Made by a program: the position numbers and the translations under genes
The notes under the pieces: generated by a model
The model's input: only the letters and a program-made list of their open reading frames with translations
Database searches by the model: none
What the model was told of the DNA's origin: nothing
NCBI GenBank assembly: GCA_038527215.1
Contig: JBCBGC010000005.1
Coordinates: 60,372 to 124,371, forward strand
DNA from: JAWPMV01 sp038527215
GTDB lineage: Bacteria; Bacteroidota; Bacteroidia; J057
Reading direction: 5' to 3'
DNA length: 64,000 nt
Part shown: piece by piece, positions 17,186 to 25,965 of the stretch
Layout of the letters: each line of letters starts with the position of its first letter
Numbering within the stretch: the first letter of the stretch is position 1

Positions 17186-17629
17186 TTATTCAAGAGAAAT
17201 GGGACTCAGCATCATTCTTTCGGTGTGCTGAAAGTCCTCGCCAGTTTGATTGAGCTTGCCTCCAATGTGAATTTCGATCACTTTTTTTAGCCGCCCATTT
17301 ACTTCATCATTTTTCGATATTTTCAGAGAGACCTTAATTTCTGACAGCCTCTTTTCGTGGGCTTTGAGGGATTGTTGAATGGAGGCTTCCACCTCATTGG
17401 CCCAATTGCCTTTGCCTTCGGGAATGATTTCAAAATCCCGGTCCCAGATGGAACACCCAAATTCGCGGTCGTAGCGGTATTCGCCAGGGCGGGTCATCAG
17501 GATCAGGCGTATATGAGACTTTACAGACGCTTGCAGACCGACCTTGGCTAGTTGCTTGGGCACAATTCCGCCTCCAGTTTCGAACCAAAGGCGGCTAAAG
17601 CGGACCGGAATGTTATAGAATTCGTCCAC
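17186..17629 (-). CDS. tssE: Type VI secretion baseplate protein TssE (gp25-like)
   Basis: 147 residues, the size of gp25/TssE proteins. The core ILMTRPGEYRYDREFGCSIWD matches the gp25 lysozyme-like fold motif (R-P-G-E-...-D-x-x-F-G), where TssE starts sheath polymerisation in the baseplate. A helix SIQQSLKAHEKRL and strands of the C-terminal part follow. Located directly between vgrG and tssF, 2 bases from each, in line with the conserved order of T6SS-iii loci. Cytosolic. Confidence 0.9.
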   Translation of the reverse strand: MDEFYNIPVRFSRLWFETGGGIVPKQLAKVGLQASVKSHIRLILMTRPGEYRYDREFGCSIWDRDFEIIPEGKGNWANEVEASIQQSLKAHEKRLSEIKVSLKISKNDEVNGRLKKVIEIHIGGKLNQTGEDFQHTERMMLSPISLE

Positions 17630-17631
17630 GA

Positions 17632-19557
17632 TTAATTCAGTTTTAACATGGTTCCGGAAATAGAGGTCATGGCCTGTCCTTGCACGCTTACATTCAGGCC
17701 ACTGATGGTGACCGTCGTGGTGCCTTCCATTTTGGCTTCTATCCCCGCCGAAACGCTGTAATTCATGCCCGCACTCACGTTGGTATTCATGCCGCCATCC
17801 AGGCTTAAGTCCATGCCTGCTGAAAAGGAAGCATTTTGTCCGGCAGACAAGGAATAGTTGGTCCCTGCACTCACGGAAATTTCCTGACCAACCGAAGTTT
17901 CCTGCTTCTGGTCCACGTTGGTATTCATATTTTTGGCCTGGACCTTGAGATCATTTGAAGCAGTAATGCTGATATCAGTAGCGTTCAGTGACATGCTGTT
18001 TTTGGCAGAAATGCTCACATCGCCCCCTCCTGAGATGGTGATTTTGCCCCCATCTCCCAAGGTCATAGAAAGGCTGTTTTTTCCACCCGGGTTAATGATC
18101 TTAATCTCTTCTTTTCCCGCTTCATCGATGATCTGGATCTCATTCCCGCTTTTGGTCTTGATCGCTTTGATATTGTTCTCAGGATCCTGCCAGGCGCTGG
18201 GTTTGATGTTTCCATGATATAGGGCCCCTAACACATAGGGTTTATTCGGATTATCATGCTCGAATCCGACAAAGACTTCATCGCCGACTTCCGGCACAAA
18301 ATAAAATCCATGGTCTCCTCCGGCATGTGGGTGTAATAACCTGATCCACGGACTCATCTCCCCATCTCCCTGCCAGGGGAAACTAACCCTAACCCGGCCC
18401 ATTTCTTCCGGGTCAATGTTATCCATTACCGTGGCATATTGAGCTTCGCAATGCGGCTTCCGAATGTGGGTATTCCGGGGCGGAACCTGCACACTATCCG
18501 GAATAGCGTCAAACTGGTTCTGGTAATTTCCATCTCCGTCTATGCGGTGGGAAATGGCGGTAATTACATAATTGCCATAATCTTCGGTGCCGCCTTTTTT
18601 CAGAAAATCCCCTTCATTTCCCGATACAGAGATCGTCGAGCCAATCTTTAATTGGATATTATCTGAGACCCCACTGGCCTGGACCAAATCATTGGCCTGG
18701 TAAGATTTCTGCACCAGGGCCATTTCGTCTAGTTCGGACTTTTCGTGAATCAGACGGGTGACACTATGCTGGGGGGTTTGACCAAAGAGCTTTTCCGATT
18801 CGGACAAGAGGTAATCGCCAAAGTTGGGATCAAGGCCTTCTACCTTGGCATCATCCGAAGCACTCTCATGGAGCTCATTTTTTTCATAATCATAGGCCTT
18901 GATGGTAAAACGGCTTGGAACCATTTGCAGACCCAGGTCAAAGTTCATCAAATTTTTGCCCAGATGAAGGGGAAGCGCATCTTCCTTTTTGCGGCCCACA
19001 TAAAGGCTCATGCCATCATAATAAAACCACTCTCCAGCCTGGGCCGCAATCCGGTTGAGAAAATGGAAATTGCTTTCCTTATACTGGACCAGGTAGGTAT
19101 GTTTGGGGTTTTTCTTAGGGCCGACGTCGGAGGTGAGTAAATTTTGCGGGTATGCACCCAGCACCTGATTGGCCACATCTCCTAAGGTCATTTCCTCGAA
19201 GCTGGCGCAGTGGGCACCATCTTCTAACAAAATGGTCGGGCTTTGGCCCCGAAGCACTACTTCATTATCTGCCCCAAGGTACTTAGAGATGCTTACCTCT
19301 GTGATGATGCCCCGGAAGAAGTTTTCGACTTCTTTCTTGTCGATCTGGGAAGTGATCCCAACTTTAATCGGCTTACCGATCAAATCCCTGGAATCAGCAA
19401 TAAAGGTTCCCTGGGCTTTCTCAAGCGTTTTGACGGGTACCCTAAGCTCAAAACTGTGGTGCCAATCAATATGCTGAGAAATAACAAGTTGGGAAAAAGG
19501 AGATATGGACATACCCCCTTTTTCCAGTTCGATTTGAACAGATGCTTTTCTAGCCAA
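17632..19557 (-). CDS. vgrG: VgrG spike protein (TssI)
   Basis: 641 residues. Domains in order: gp27-like hub (about 1-360, with SPTILLEDGAHCASFEEMTL and ESNFHFLNRIAAQAGEWFYY), gp5 OB-fold (about 365-460, DPEEMGRVRVSFPWQGD, PEVGDEVFVGFEHDNP, PYVLGALYHG) and a beta-helix needle made of short repeats (SLSAGQNASFSAGMDLSLDG and similar). It ends without an enzymatic extension, so effectors probably load by a PAAR protein or adaptor; the PAAR-like Rhs gene at 28101-32348 is the obvious candidate. Sits between tssD and tssE in the operon. The spike is carried on the Hcp tube and ejected with it. Confidence 0.95.
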   Translation of the reverse strand: MARKASVQIELEKGGMSISPFSQLVISQHIDWHHSFELRVPVKTLEKAQGTFIADSRDLIGKPIKVGITSQIDKKEVENFFRGIITEVSISKYLGADNEVVLRGQSPTILLEDGAHCASFEEMTLGDVANQVLGAYPQNLLTSDVGPKKNPKHTYLVQYKESNFHFLNRIAAQAGEWFYYDGMSLYVGRKKEDALPLHLGKNLMNFDLGLQMVPSRFTIKAYDYEKNELHESASDDAKVEGLDPNFGDYLLSESEKLFGQTPQHSVTRLIHEKSELDEMALVQKSYQANDLVQASGVSDNIQLKIGSTISVSGNEGDFLKKGGTEDYGNYVITAISHRIDGDGNYQNQFDAIPDSVQVPPRNTHIRKPHCEAQYATVMDNIDPEEMGRVRVSFPWQGDGEMSPWIRLLHPHAGGDHGFYFVPEVGDEVFVGFEHDNPNKPYVLGALYHGNIKPSAWQDPENNIKAIKTKSGNEIQIIDEAGKEEIKIINPGGKNSLSMTLGDGGKITISGGGDVSISAKNSMSLNATDISITASNDLKVQAKNMNTNVDQKQETSVGQEISVSAGTNYSLSAGQNASFSAGMDLSLDGGMNTNVSAGMNYSVSAGIEAKMEGTTTVTISGLNVSVQGQAMTSISGTMLKLN

Positions 19558-19585
19558 AATCTTAGCGTTTGTTGGTTGCTACATA

Positions 19586-19978
19586 TTAGGACGAAGGCCA
19601 GTCGTTTTCATGTTCGCCATTACCCAGCGCGATGGTCTTCGCAGAAAAGGTCAGGCGCTCTGTCATAGGATTATCACCTACCGCATCATAAGATTCATCC
19701 AATCCCACGAGGTAAGCATCCGTGAACTTCATTTCTTTCATCGTGGAATCCTCATTTCGCTTCTTAAACACGATACTTCCGCTTTGCTGGGTGAAGGGAT
19801 TGGTCATCCATTCGAAAAAAGAAGTATCGCCTGAGGATTCAATTTCAACCGTGATGGTACCTCCTCTTACGTCCGAAGAAGGTCTGCCTGAGAAGTCAAT
19901 ATCACGCTGCAAGGAATAGCTACAGTGGAGTACCCGGTACTCTCCTGAGTCCAGTTTCAAGGTGGCATTAAAAGACAT
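19586..19978 (-). CDS. hcp: Hcp tube protein (TssD)
   Basis: 130 residues, matching the short Bacteroidota TssD family. The start MSFNATLKLDSGEYRVLHCSY, the GRPSSDVRGGTITVEIES segment and SFFEWMTNPFTQQSGSIVF are typical of this Hcp lineage. Hexamers stack into the inner tube and may also carry effectors in the lumen. Single copy in this window. Lies between tssC (36 bases) and vgrG (28 bases). Confidence 0.93.
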   Translation of the reverse strand: MSFNATLKLDSGEYRVLHCSYSLQRDIDFSGRPSSDVRGGTITVEIESSGDTSFFEWMTNPFTQQSGSIVFKKRNEDSTMKEMKFTDAYLVGLDESYDAVGDNPMTERLTFSAKTIALGNGEHENDWPSS

Positions 19979-20014
19979 GGTCTTTGAATTATGTATTTAA
20001 AAAATTAAGGGTAT

Positions 20015-21382
20015 TTATCCTTGTTGTTCATACTCTGCCTTCCATTCAGGCGAGTCGATTTCATCTCCCTTTTGTCCATCCAGTTTGATGACAAAGGACT
20101 TGGAAGGGAAATATGGGACCATATAAATATCGATCAGCACACGGTCCTTTTGCTTGGGGTCTTGCTTGAGTTGCAGGATTCTAAAGTCCTTGATCAGCTT
20201 ATCGGGTCCCTGGATGCTATCCAGGAATTTTACGATCTCTTTATGGAGTTCCTTCTGGGTCTTGGCGTTAAAATTCTCAAAGGCTCTCCGGTTCAGAAAA
20301 TCGATCAGAACTTTGGTCACATAGTCAAACACCCGGACGACAGAATAGGTCTGCATACCCAGATTAGGACCGTTGAAGAGGGTTTTTGCCGAAAAAGCCA
20401 TCACCCTGCCGTATTCTTTGACCATGGGTACCAAGCCCATCTTTTCCAGGCTTGAGATCTCTGATTTCTTCAGTGGGAAGCGCACCCCATCGACCTCATT
20501 GATCACCCCAAACTTCCGTCCAGCCGCTACCTGAGACATTTTGGTATGGTATATTTTGCCGGCTAAAGAAGTAGATGGCGGAACATAAAGGGCTTCTTTT
20601 TCTCCCAGCTCTTTATACTGCTCCCGGCCTACTAACCAGTTACAAGACATCAGTACATTGGATAGCTGAGCATCTCCACCGGTGTGATTGGCGTTGGAAA
20701 ATAACTCCATCACATCATCTGGGGTATCCAGGTGGCGGAAATCCGTAACCAAGGTAACTTTGTTCTTGTGGGCCATTTTAGCCCATTTGTCAATGACCTT
20801 TTGGGAGCCCATATAGCCTGGAATCACCATGAGGGAATAATTATCTCTCAGGTCCAGACGGTCGTAGTTTTGGACGATTTCTTCTGAAATCGCATCAAAA
20901 TAGGTGGTAACGTCCAGGTCGGTGAGCTGGTCCATCTCCGCGTTGACGATGGAAACGTTTTTCACCTTATCAGACTCGGTATTTTTGTAGAACATGGCCA
21001 TGGTTCGGTAAGCCTGCTCCAGGTCCCGGGTCGCATCCACGGCCTTCACCAAATTCTGGTTCAGGGTTTCTTCCGCTTGCTGCGCCTTCTCCTGGCTTTG
21101 GACCACCATGTCCGTTACTTCTTCGGTGGAGCTCAATAGCTCCAGCCACAGCTGCATTCTCCGTTTGAGAAGGGCTTTATCCCCTTCGTTCTGTTTTTCG
21201 GTCAGAAAAATCTCTTTCCGGGCCCTGCGGCTGGGATTTATATTTTGAATGCCTTCAACCGTAGTTTCAAGGATATCGAAGCCTCCAAAGCGGGCGAGTT
21301 GCTCCGCACTTTGGGCCAGATCTTTCCCTCCGGTTTGAACCTGGTTCGTTTTAGGTTGTTGGCTTTTATCTGTCTTTGCCAT
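20015..21382 (-). CDS. tssC: Contractile sheath large subunit TssC
   Basis: 455 residues. Matches the Bacteroidota TssC family: an N-terminal LARFGGFDILETTVEGIQNINPSR region, RKEIFLTE, a central part with YSLMVIPGYMGSQKVIDKW, SNVLMSCNWLVGREQYKELGEKEALYVPPS, and a C-terminal sheath handshake segment ending SPEWKAEYEQQG. TssB/TssC heterodimers build the sheath that contracts to fire the tube and are then recycled by ClpV. Immediately downstream of tssB, 43 bases. Confidence 0.93.
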   Translation of the reverse strand: MAKTDKSQQPKTNQVQTGGKDLAQSAEQLARFGGFDILETTVEGIQNINPSRRARKEIFLTEKQNEGDKALLKRRMQLWLELLSSTEEVTDMVVQSQEKAQQAEETLNQNLVKAVDATRDLEQAYRTMAMFYKNTESDKVKNVSIVNAEMDQLTDLDVTTYFDAISEEIVQNYDRLDLRDNYSLMVIPGYMGSQKVIDKWAKMAHKNKVTLVTDFRHLDTPDDVMELFSNANHTGGDAQLSNVLMSCNWLVGREQYKELGEKEALYVPPSTSLAGKIYHTKMSQVAAGRKFGVINEVDGVRFPLKKSEISSLEKMGLVPMVKEYGRVMAFSAKTLFNGPNLGMQTYSVVRVFDYVTKVLIDFLNRRAFENFNAKTQKELHKEIVKFLDSIQGPDKLIKDFRILQLKQDPKQKDRVLIDIYMVPYFPSKSFVIKLDGQKGDEIDSPEWKAEYEQQG

Positions 21383-21425
21383 GATAGTAGAAATAGGGTG
21401 TGGTTAGGTAAAAGGGGATAAAAGC

Positions 21426-21872
21426 TTATTCGCTCGCCTCAATCTCTGCGATAGCGGCCTTCAGGGACTCCAGATAAGCGGCTTTGGCTTCCGGATCGGC
21501 TAAGAGCTTGTTCAGGATTTTGTTCGACCGAAGGGTCTTGATGAACTTCTGATACTCATCCTGCTGGATTTGCAGGTCGTTCAGAAATTGACTTTGGGCA
21601 GTAATCCCCTTTTTCCCAAAATCTCCCAGGTTGTTGAAGCTGAGCTCTTCCTGAATATTTCCCCCTTCAGCATCGGTAAATTCAACCTCTGCCTGAGGTT
21701 TGAAGTGGGCAAAGACATCCTCCACGTTGGTCAATCCCTGAACTACTTCAGGGCGAGCCACTGGATCAGAAGTTAACTTCTGAATAAGGAGGGTTCTATT
21801 CTGCGGGATATTCGAAATACCCTCGTTTGATTCTCTTGGGGCTTCGTTTCCCCCTATGCCAAATTCGTACAT
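21426..21872 (-). CDS. tssB: Contractile sheath small subunit TssB
   Basis: 148 residues. The signature VEFTDAEGGNIQEELSFNNL, GDFGKKGITAQSQFLNDLQ and the C-terminal helix LLADPEAKAAYLESLKAAI are typical of the Bacteroidota TssB family; the acidic-aromatic FxNLGDF motif forms the interface with TssC. In this subtype the small subunit is shorter than in Proteobacteria. It lies between clpV (26 bases upstream) and tssC. Confidence 0.9.
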   Translation of the reverse strand: MYEFGIGGNEAPRESNEGISNIPQNRTLLIQKLTSDPVARPEVVQGLTNVEDVFAHFKPQAEVEFTDAEGGNIQEELSFNNLGDFGKKGITAQSQFLNDLQIQQDEYQKFIKTLRSNKILNKLLADPEAKAAYLESLKAAIAEIEASE

Positions 21873-21898
21873 ATGATTACAGCGTCTTAAAAGTTCTT

Positions 21899-24400
21899 CT
21901 AGTTTGACGTATGGTTCCAGCTTAATTCATGGGATTCCGTTAATCCCACGTGAATGGTCGCTCCTGCCTCTACTTCCCCGCGGATGATCATTTGAGAAAT
22001 AGGTCGCCTCAATTGATTGCGGATCACTCCTCTGAGCGGTCTCGCGCCATATTTAGGGGTAAAGCCCTGCATGGCCAGATGCTTTTTGGCCTCAGGCTCC
22101 ACCACCAGGGTGATGCCTTTTTTCTCCAGGACGGCAGCAAGCTGTTTCAATTGAATTTCAAATATCTTTTCCACGACTTCCTCTGAAATCGGGGCAAAAG
22201 GCACGATCTCCGTGAGGCGGCCAAGAAATTCCGGGCGGAAATAGCCTCCCATGATTTCCAGCAAGGTGCCTGTTTCCGGGATTTTTCCTTCGTTAAATTG
22301 TTCCACGACCCAGTCGCTCCCAATGTTGGAAGTAAACAGGATGATAGCATTGGAAAAGTCTCCTTCTTTGCCCAGGCGATCATGTAGCTGTCCTTCATCC
22401 AGGATCTGCAAAAACAGATCAAACACACTGTTGTGAGCTTTTTCGATTTCGTCAAATAAGACGATGGCGTAAGGTTGTTGCCTGATCTTATTGACCAATA
22501 ATCCGCCTTCTTTATAGCCGATGTATCCCGGAGGTGCGCCATAGAGGAGGGCGGCGGAATGTTCTTCCTTAAACTCCGACATATCAAAGCGGATCAGGGC
22601 TTTTTCATCATTAAACAGGAATTCAGCCAGGGATTTGGCCAGTTCCGTTTTGCCCGTGCCGGTAGGCCCCAGGAAAAAGAAGGAACCTATGGGTTGCCCC
22701 TCCTTGGTGAGTCCGGAGCGGGATTCCATGATGGCAGCTGCTAAGGTCTGCAAGGCATGGTCCTGTCCTACTACCCTTTCCCGGAGGATGGCTTCCAGGT
22801 TCAGGAGCTTCTCCCGCTCCTGACTCTGCAATTTCCCCATCGGGATGCCGGTTTTATGAGAAACCACCGCAGCAATATCTGAGGGTTCCACGCTTTCCTT
22901 TTCTTCAGAGGAAAGGCTGCGCAGTTTGCCTAGTAAGCTGTCCAGATGCTGCTCCAGCGGAGTAGGCTCGGTATATTGTTCGATATCATCCTCCTCCGTC
23001 AGTTGGCCAAGTAGAATGGGGCTGATCCTGGCTTCTAGTTGAAAATGAAACCACTTCAGTTCCGCTAAACGCTCCTCTTCGGCTAGCTCCTGCTGCTGCT
23101 CTTTTACGGAAGCCAACTCGGTATCCAGCCGGTCCAATTCCTGCGCAGAGGTGTCATTCATCATGCGAATGGCCGCCATGGTACGGTCTACCAGGTCGAT
23201 TGCTGAATCTGGCAGGCGACGATCTTTCAGATAGCGCTGGGCGAGTCGTACTGCGGTTTCCAGGGAGGTTTTCTCAATGGGAAGCTGATGATGTTCTTCA
23301 TAAAAAGGCTGGATTTTTTCCAGCATTTTTACGGCCACGGTTGTATCTGGCTCATTGATTTTCAGCGTCTCGAAGCGGCGGTTGAACGCCTCCTCAGACT
23401 CAATGAATTTTCTAAATTCGTCGGTGGTGGTGGCCCCAATCACGGTAATTTCTCCTCGGGCGAGTTCAGGCTTGAGGAGATTGGCTGCGCCGGCCCCTAC
23501 TGGTCCTGCCTCGTCCAGCAAGACGTGTATTTCGTCAATGAACAAAATCACCCGTCCCAATTCCTTGATCTCTCGAATGATGTTTTTCAGGCGATCTTCC
23601 ACTTCTCCTTTGTAAGAGGCACCCGCCACGAGAGAACCCACGTCCAGTTCCAATAGCAGGGCTTCTTTCAAATGTGTGGGGACATTGCCTTCAATGATAT
23701 TGAGGGCGAAACCATCTACCAGCGCGGTTTTGCCTACGCCGGGGTCTCCAACAATGATGACATTGGGCTTGGTGCGTCGGCCCAGAATCTCCGCAGCCAT
23801 GCGGGTTTCCCGGTCCCTGCCAACAATGGGGTCAATTTTCCCCTCTTTGGCCAGGGCGGTCTTGTCCACGCAGTACTTAAAGAGGGCTTTGGCACCGGCC
23901 AGGGATTGAGGACCTGCAGGACGCTGTTTTCCCGCTGAAGGTGCCCCTGTAGCCGCCGCTAAGCTGGCCGATTCAAGGTATTTTTCTATCAGTCCCTTCT
24001 CCTGTAAAGGGAAAGTCTTCAATTGTTCTTCAGAAAATCCTACCCCTGGCTTGCACATGGCGACTAAGACGGCCAGCGGACTCAGGAGGTCCTCGGACAA
24101 TTTTAGTTTGACCACATCAGCCACCTCAAAGGTCCGACGCACGCTGTCGTCTCCGGTAGGATCTGTTTTCAGTTGACCGGTTTTGGGGAGGTCTTCCAAC
24201 CTGACCATGGCCCAATCCCTCAGATAGTGGATGTCCTCCCCCCAGGCGGCGAGTTGAGAAGCAAGTCCGACTTCATTATGCAATACCCCTTGGAGTAGGT
24301 GTGCAGCAGAAAACTCAAGATTGTGGTATTCTTTGGCTAAAGATTGGGCAATCTGGATCGCATGTTGCAATTCCGGGGCATAAGCTAGGGTGGAAATCAT
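21899..24400 (-). CDS. clpV: ClpV AAA+ sheath-recycling ATPase (TssH)
   Basis: 833 residues, the ClpB/ClpV length. An N-terminal Clp_N domain (about 1-150), first AAA module with Walker A GDPGVGKT at 218-225 and Walker B RVILFIDEIH, a shortened middle coiled coil (about 410-500), second AAA module with Walker A GPTGTGKT at 578-585 and Walker B IVLFDEIEKAH, and the D2-small domain (KYGARPLRGVIRNQLRRP). ClpV disassembles contracted sheaths. It could be read as ClpB, but position at the head of the T6SS operon and the short middle domain favour ClpV. Preceded by about 300 non-coding bases that should hold the operon promoter. Confidence 0.9.
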   Translation of the reverse strand: MISTLAYAPELQHAIQIAQSLAKEYHNLEFSAAHLLQGVLHNEVGLASQLAAWGEDIHYLRDWAMVRLEDLPKTGQLKTDPTGDDSVRRTFEVADVVKLKLSEDLLSPLAVLVAMCKPGVGFSEEQLKTFPLQEKGLIEKYLESASLAAATGAPSAGKQRPAGPQSLAGAKALFKYCVDKTALAKEGKIDPIVGRDRETRMAAEILGRRTKPNVIIVGDPGVGKTALVDGFALNIIEGNVPTHLKEALLLELDVGSLVAGASYKGEVEDRLKNIIREIKELGRVILFIDEIHVLLDEAGPVGAGAANLLKPELARGEITVIGATTTDEFRKFIESEEAFNRRFETLKINEPDTTVAVKMLEKIQPFYEEHHQLPIEKTSLETAVRLAQRYLKDRRLPDSAIDLVDRTMAAIRMMNDTSAQELDRLDTELASVKEQQQELAEEERLAELKWFHFQLEARISPILLGQLTEEDDIEQYTEPTPLEQHLDSLLGKLRSLSSEEKESVEPSDIAAVVSHKTGIPMGKLQSQEREKLLNLEAILRERVVGQDHALQTLAAAIMESRSGLTKEGQPIGSFFFLGPTGTGKTELAKSLAEFLFNDEKALIRFDMSEFKEEHSAALLYGAPPGYIGYKEGGLLVNKIRQQPYAIVLFDEIEKAHNSVFDLFLQILDEGQLHDRLGKEGDFSNAIILFTSNIGSDWVVEQFNEGKIPETGTLLEIMGGYFRPEFLGRLTEIVPFAPISEEVVEKIFEIQLKQLAAVLEKKGITLVVEPEAKKHLAMQGFTPKYGARPLRGVIRNQLRRPISQMIIRGEVEAGATIHVGLTESHELSWNHTSN

Positions 24401-24698
24401 GGTAGATTATGAAGATATTGAATATAGTTATTTTCTAGCATTTCATCAATATGATATGCGAAAATTTAAGAGCCTTCGAAAAGAAGAATTCTCCCAAATT
24501 TTTGGATTTCAGGAGGCTTTCCTCTTTCCGATATAGGTCTCATTCACGTTCACAACATATTAACTTTTCCCTACGTCAATGAGCGATTGATATCCTCAAT
24601 ATGACGAGTCTTTTCATTAATTATCAGGGATTTGTACAAAGCCCGCTATCGTTTGTATAAATGAATGGTTTGAGCGTACGAATCAAGCCTCAGCCTTT
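24401..24698 (-). promoter_or_regulatory. AT-rich leader between LytTR regulator and T6SS operon
   Basis: 298 non-coding bases upstream of clpV on the - strand, notably AT-rich against the flanking genes. It must contain the T6SS operon promoter unless transcription reads through from the regulator gene, which has the same direction. I could not see a good match to the Bacteroidota -7 (TAnnTTTG) element and no clear LytTR direct repeat, so this is assigned by position only. Confidence 0.4.
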
Positions 24699-25496
24699 TT
24701 AGTATTGGGCGATGTTTTCAAAAATCTGTCCTAAAGCCTGCTTGTAAGAGGGGCCGATCTGCGCTCTGCAAGTCAAAAACTCCGGCTTACCATGTTGTTC
24801 ATAGACGTCCCGAAGAATCAACTCATTTTGCTGCTTATTCCATTCGGTGAGGAACTGTGCGTTTATAACATGTTTGCGGGAAACCCTCTTCAGAAAAGGG
24901 ATGCCCAAACTCCTGATCATGCGTTCCCACTGGCTCAAATTATAGGAGCAGGTAAGTTGCTTCCGACCGAGGCGCAGGCTCTCGGTATAGCCAAAATATA
25001 GTTCCGTGTAATTGCGGTCTCCTTCGACCATCATCAGCCCATCGGGCGCGATGTAAAAGTGCCGCTGGGTAGTGTGGATGGAGATCCTGCGGTGAGAGCG
25101 GGGGAGAGAGGCTCTTTCCTTCAACCGGGCGGAGAGGATCATACTGGCGGAGCGGATGGCTTGCATACGGGAAAAATCACTGCTATGCTTATCCAGGTAT
25201 CCGCAGATATGTTGTTGATAGCGGGCGATAAACTCTCGGGCCTGTTCCGGATCCACGGCGGAAGGCAGGATCGCAAAGGGAAAAGGCAGAAAGGGCTCCA
25301 GAAAAGCCAGGCCTTCTCCCCTGATCAATTCGATATCCAGAATCACTAAATCCAGGGAAGTATGCGCAGAGGCTAACCATTCGCGTACCTCTCTGGCCTG
25401 TTGCGTTTCCGCTACCAGGAGAAAGTCCTGCGAAAATTCATTTCGCAGCAAAGATTTGAGAGATACGTCCTCGCTTACCAGGCCTAGACGAAGCAT
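24699..25496 (-). CDS. LytTR-family DNA-binding response regulator
   Basis: 265 residues. Receiver-like domain 1-115: acidic pair Glu9/Asp10, candidate phosphoacceptor Asp54 in LDLVILDIEL and Lys in GYLDKHSS. The C-terminal LytTR domain (about 150-255) carries MMVEGDRNYTELYF, LSQWERMIRSLGIPFLKRVSRKHVINAQFL, the characteristic beta-strand DNA-binding module. No histidine kinase is adjacent. It lies upstream of and in the same direction as the T6SS operon, so it is a reasonable candidate regulator of it; that link is positional inference only. Confidence 0.85.
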   Translation of the reverse strand: MLRLGLVSEDVSLKSLLRNEFSQDFLLVAETQQAREVREWLASAHTSLDLVILDIELIRGEGLAFLEPFLPFPFAILPSAVDPEQAREFIARYQQHICGYLDKHSSDFSRMQAIRSASMILSARLKERASLPRSHRRISIHTTQRHFYIAPDGLMMVEGDRNYTELYFGYTESLRLGRKQLTCSYNLSQWERMIRSLGIPFLKRVSRKHVINAQFLTEWNKQQNELILRDVYEQHGKPEFLTCRAQIGPSYKQALGQIFENIAQY

Positions 25497-25965
25497 GGGT
25501 GATCAAGAATTTAAATGGAAAACGCGTAGCTCAATGTATCATTTTTTCACTAAAAGACATACATACAGCACCTACTTTTTAGGGATTTGATGAAGAAAAA
25601 TAATTTTTGAAGTTTCAAAATACTTCTCTCTCACCTGTATGTGGCTCTTAGCGGGGAATCATTCAGTCCTGTTGATTTTTCCGAAAAAATCCTGCTCCTC
25701 CTTCCCGGTTCTTCATTCGGTCAACCAACCAGATAAGCAGCTGATTTACAAAAGCCTAAAGTCACAAGCTACCCTTTTCTCTGGGCTTCAAACAGCATAT
25801 CCTGCCAGGCGTTGCCAAAGGCTAAAGAAAGAAGACGAGGCAGCCAGGAAGATTACATCTGTGCAGCGGAGATTTTTTTTTGCCCCGAAAAAATATTACG
25901 ACCATCGAACCATTTAGGTAAAAAAAACGAACCTTATAGTATCAACCACCTAAACACCCTTCCAT
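25497..25965. other. Divergent intergenic region
   Basis: 469 bases between the LytTR gene (-) and the HopA1-like gene (+). AT-rich with several A/T runs; it should contain two divergent promoters. A 92-codon open frame (25639-25917) has no recognisable protein features and odd composition and is not called. No repeat, RNA gene or terminator was recognised. Confidence 0.5.

Noticed and set aside
21899..24400. Call as housekeeping ClpB
   Set aside because: Position at the head of a complete T6SS operon and the shortened middle domain favour ClpV, although sequence alone does not fully exclude ClpB.
25639..25917. 92-codon open frame as a gene
   Set aside because: Low-complexity, no domain or signal features, lies in an AT-rich divergent promoter region.
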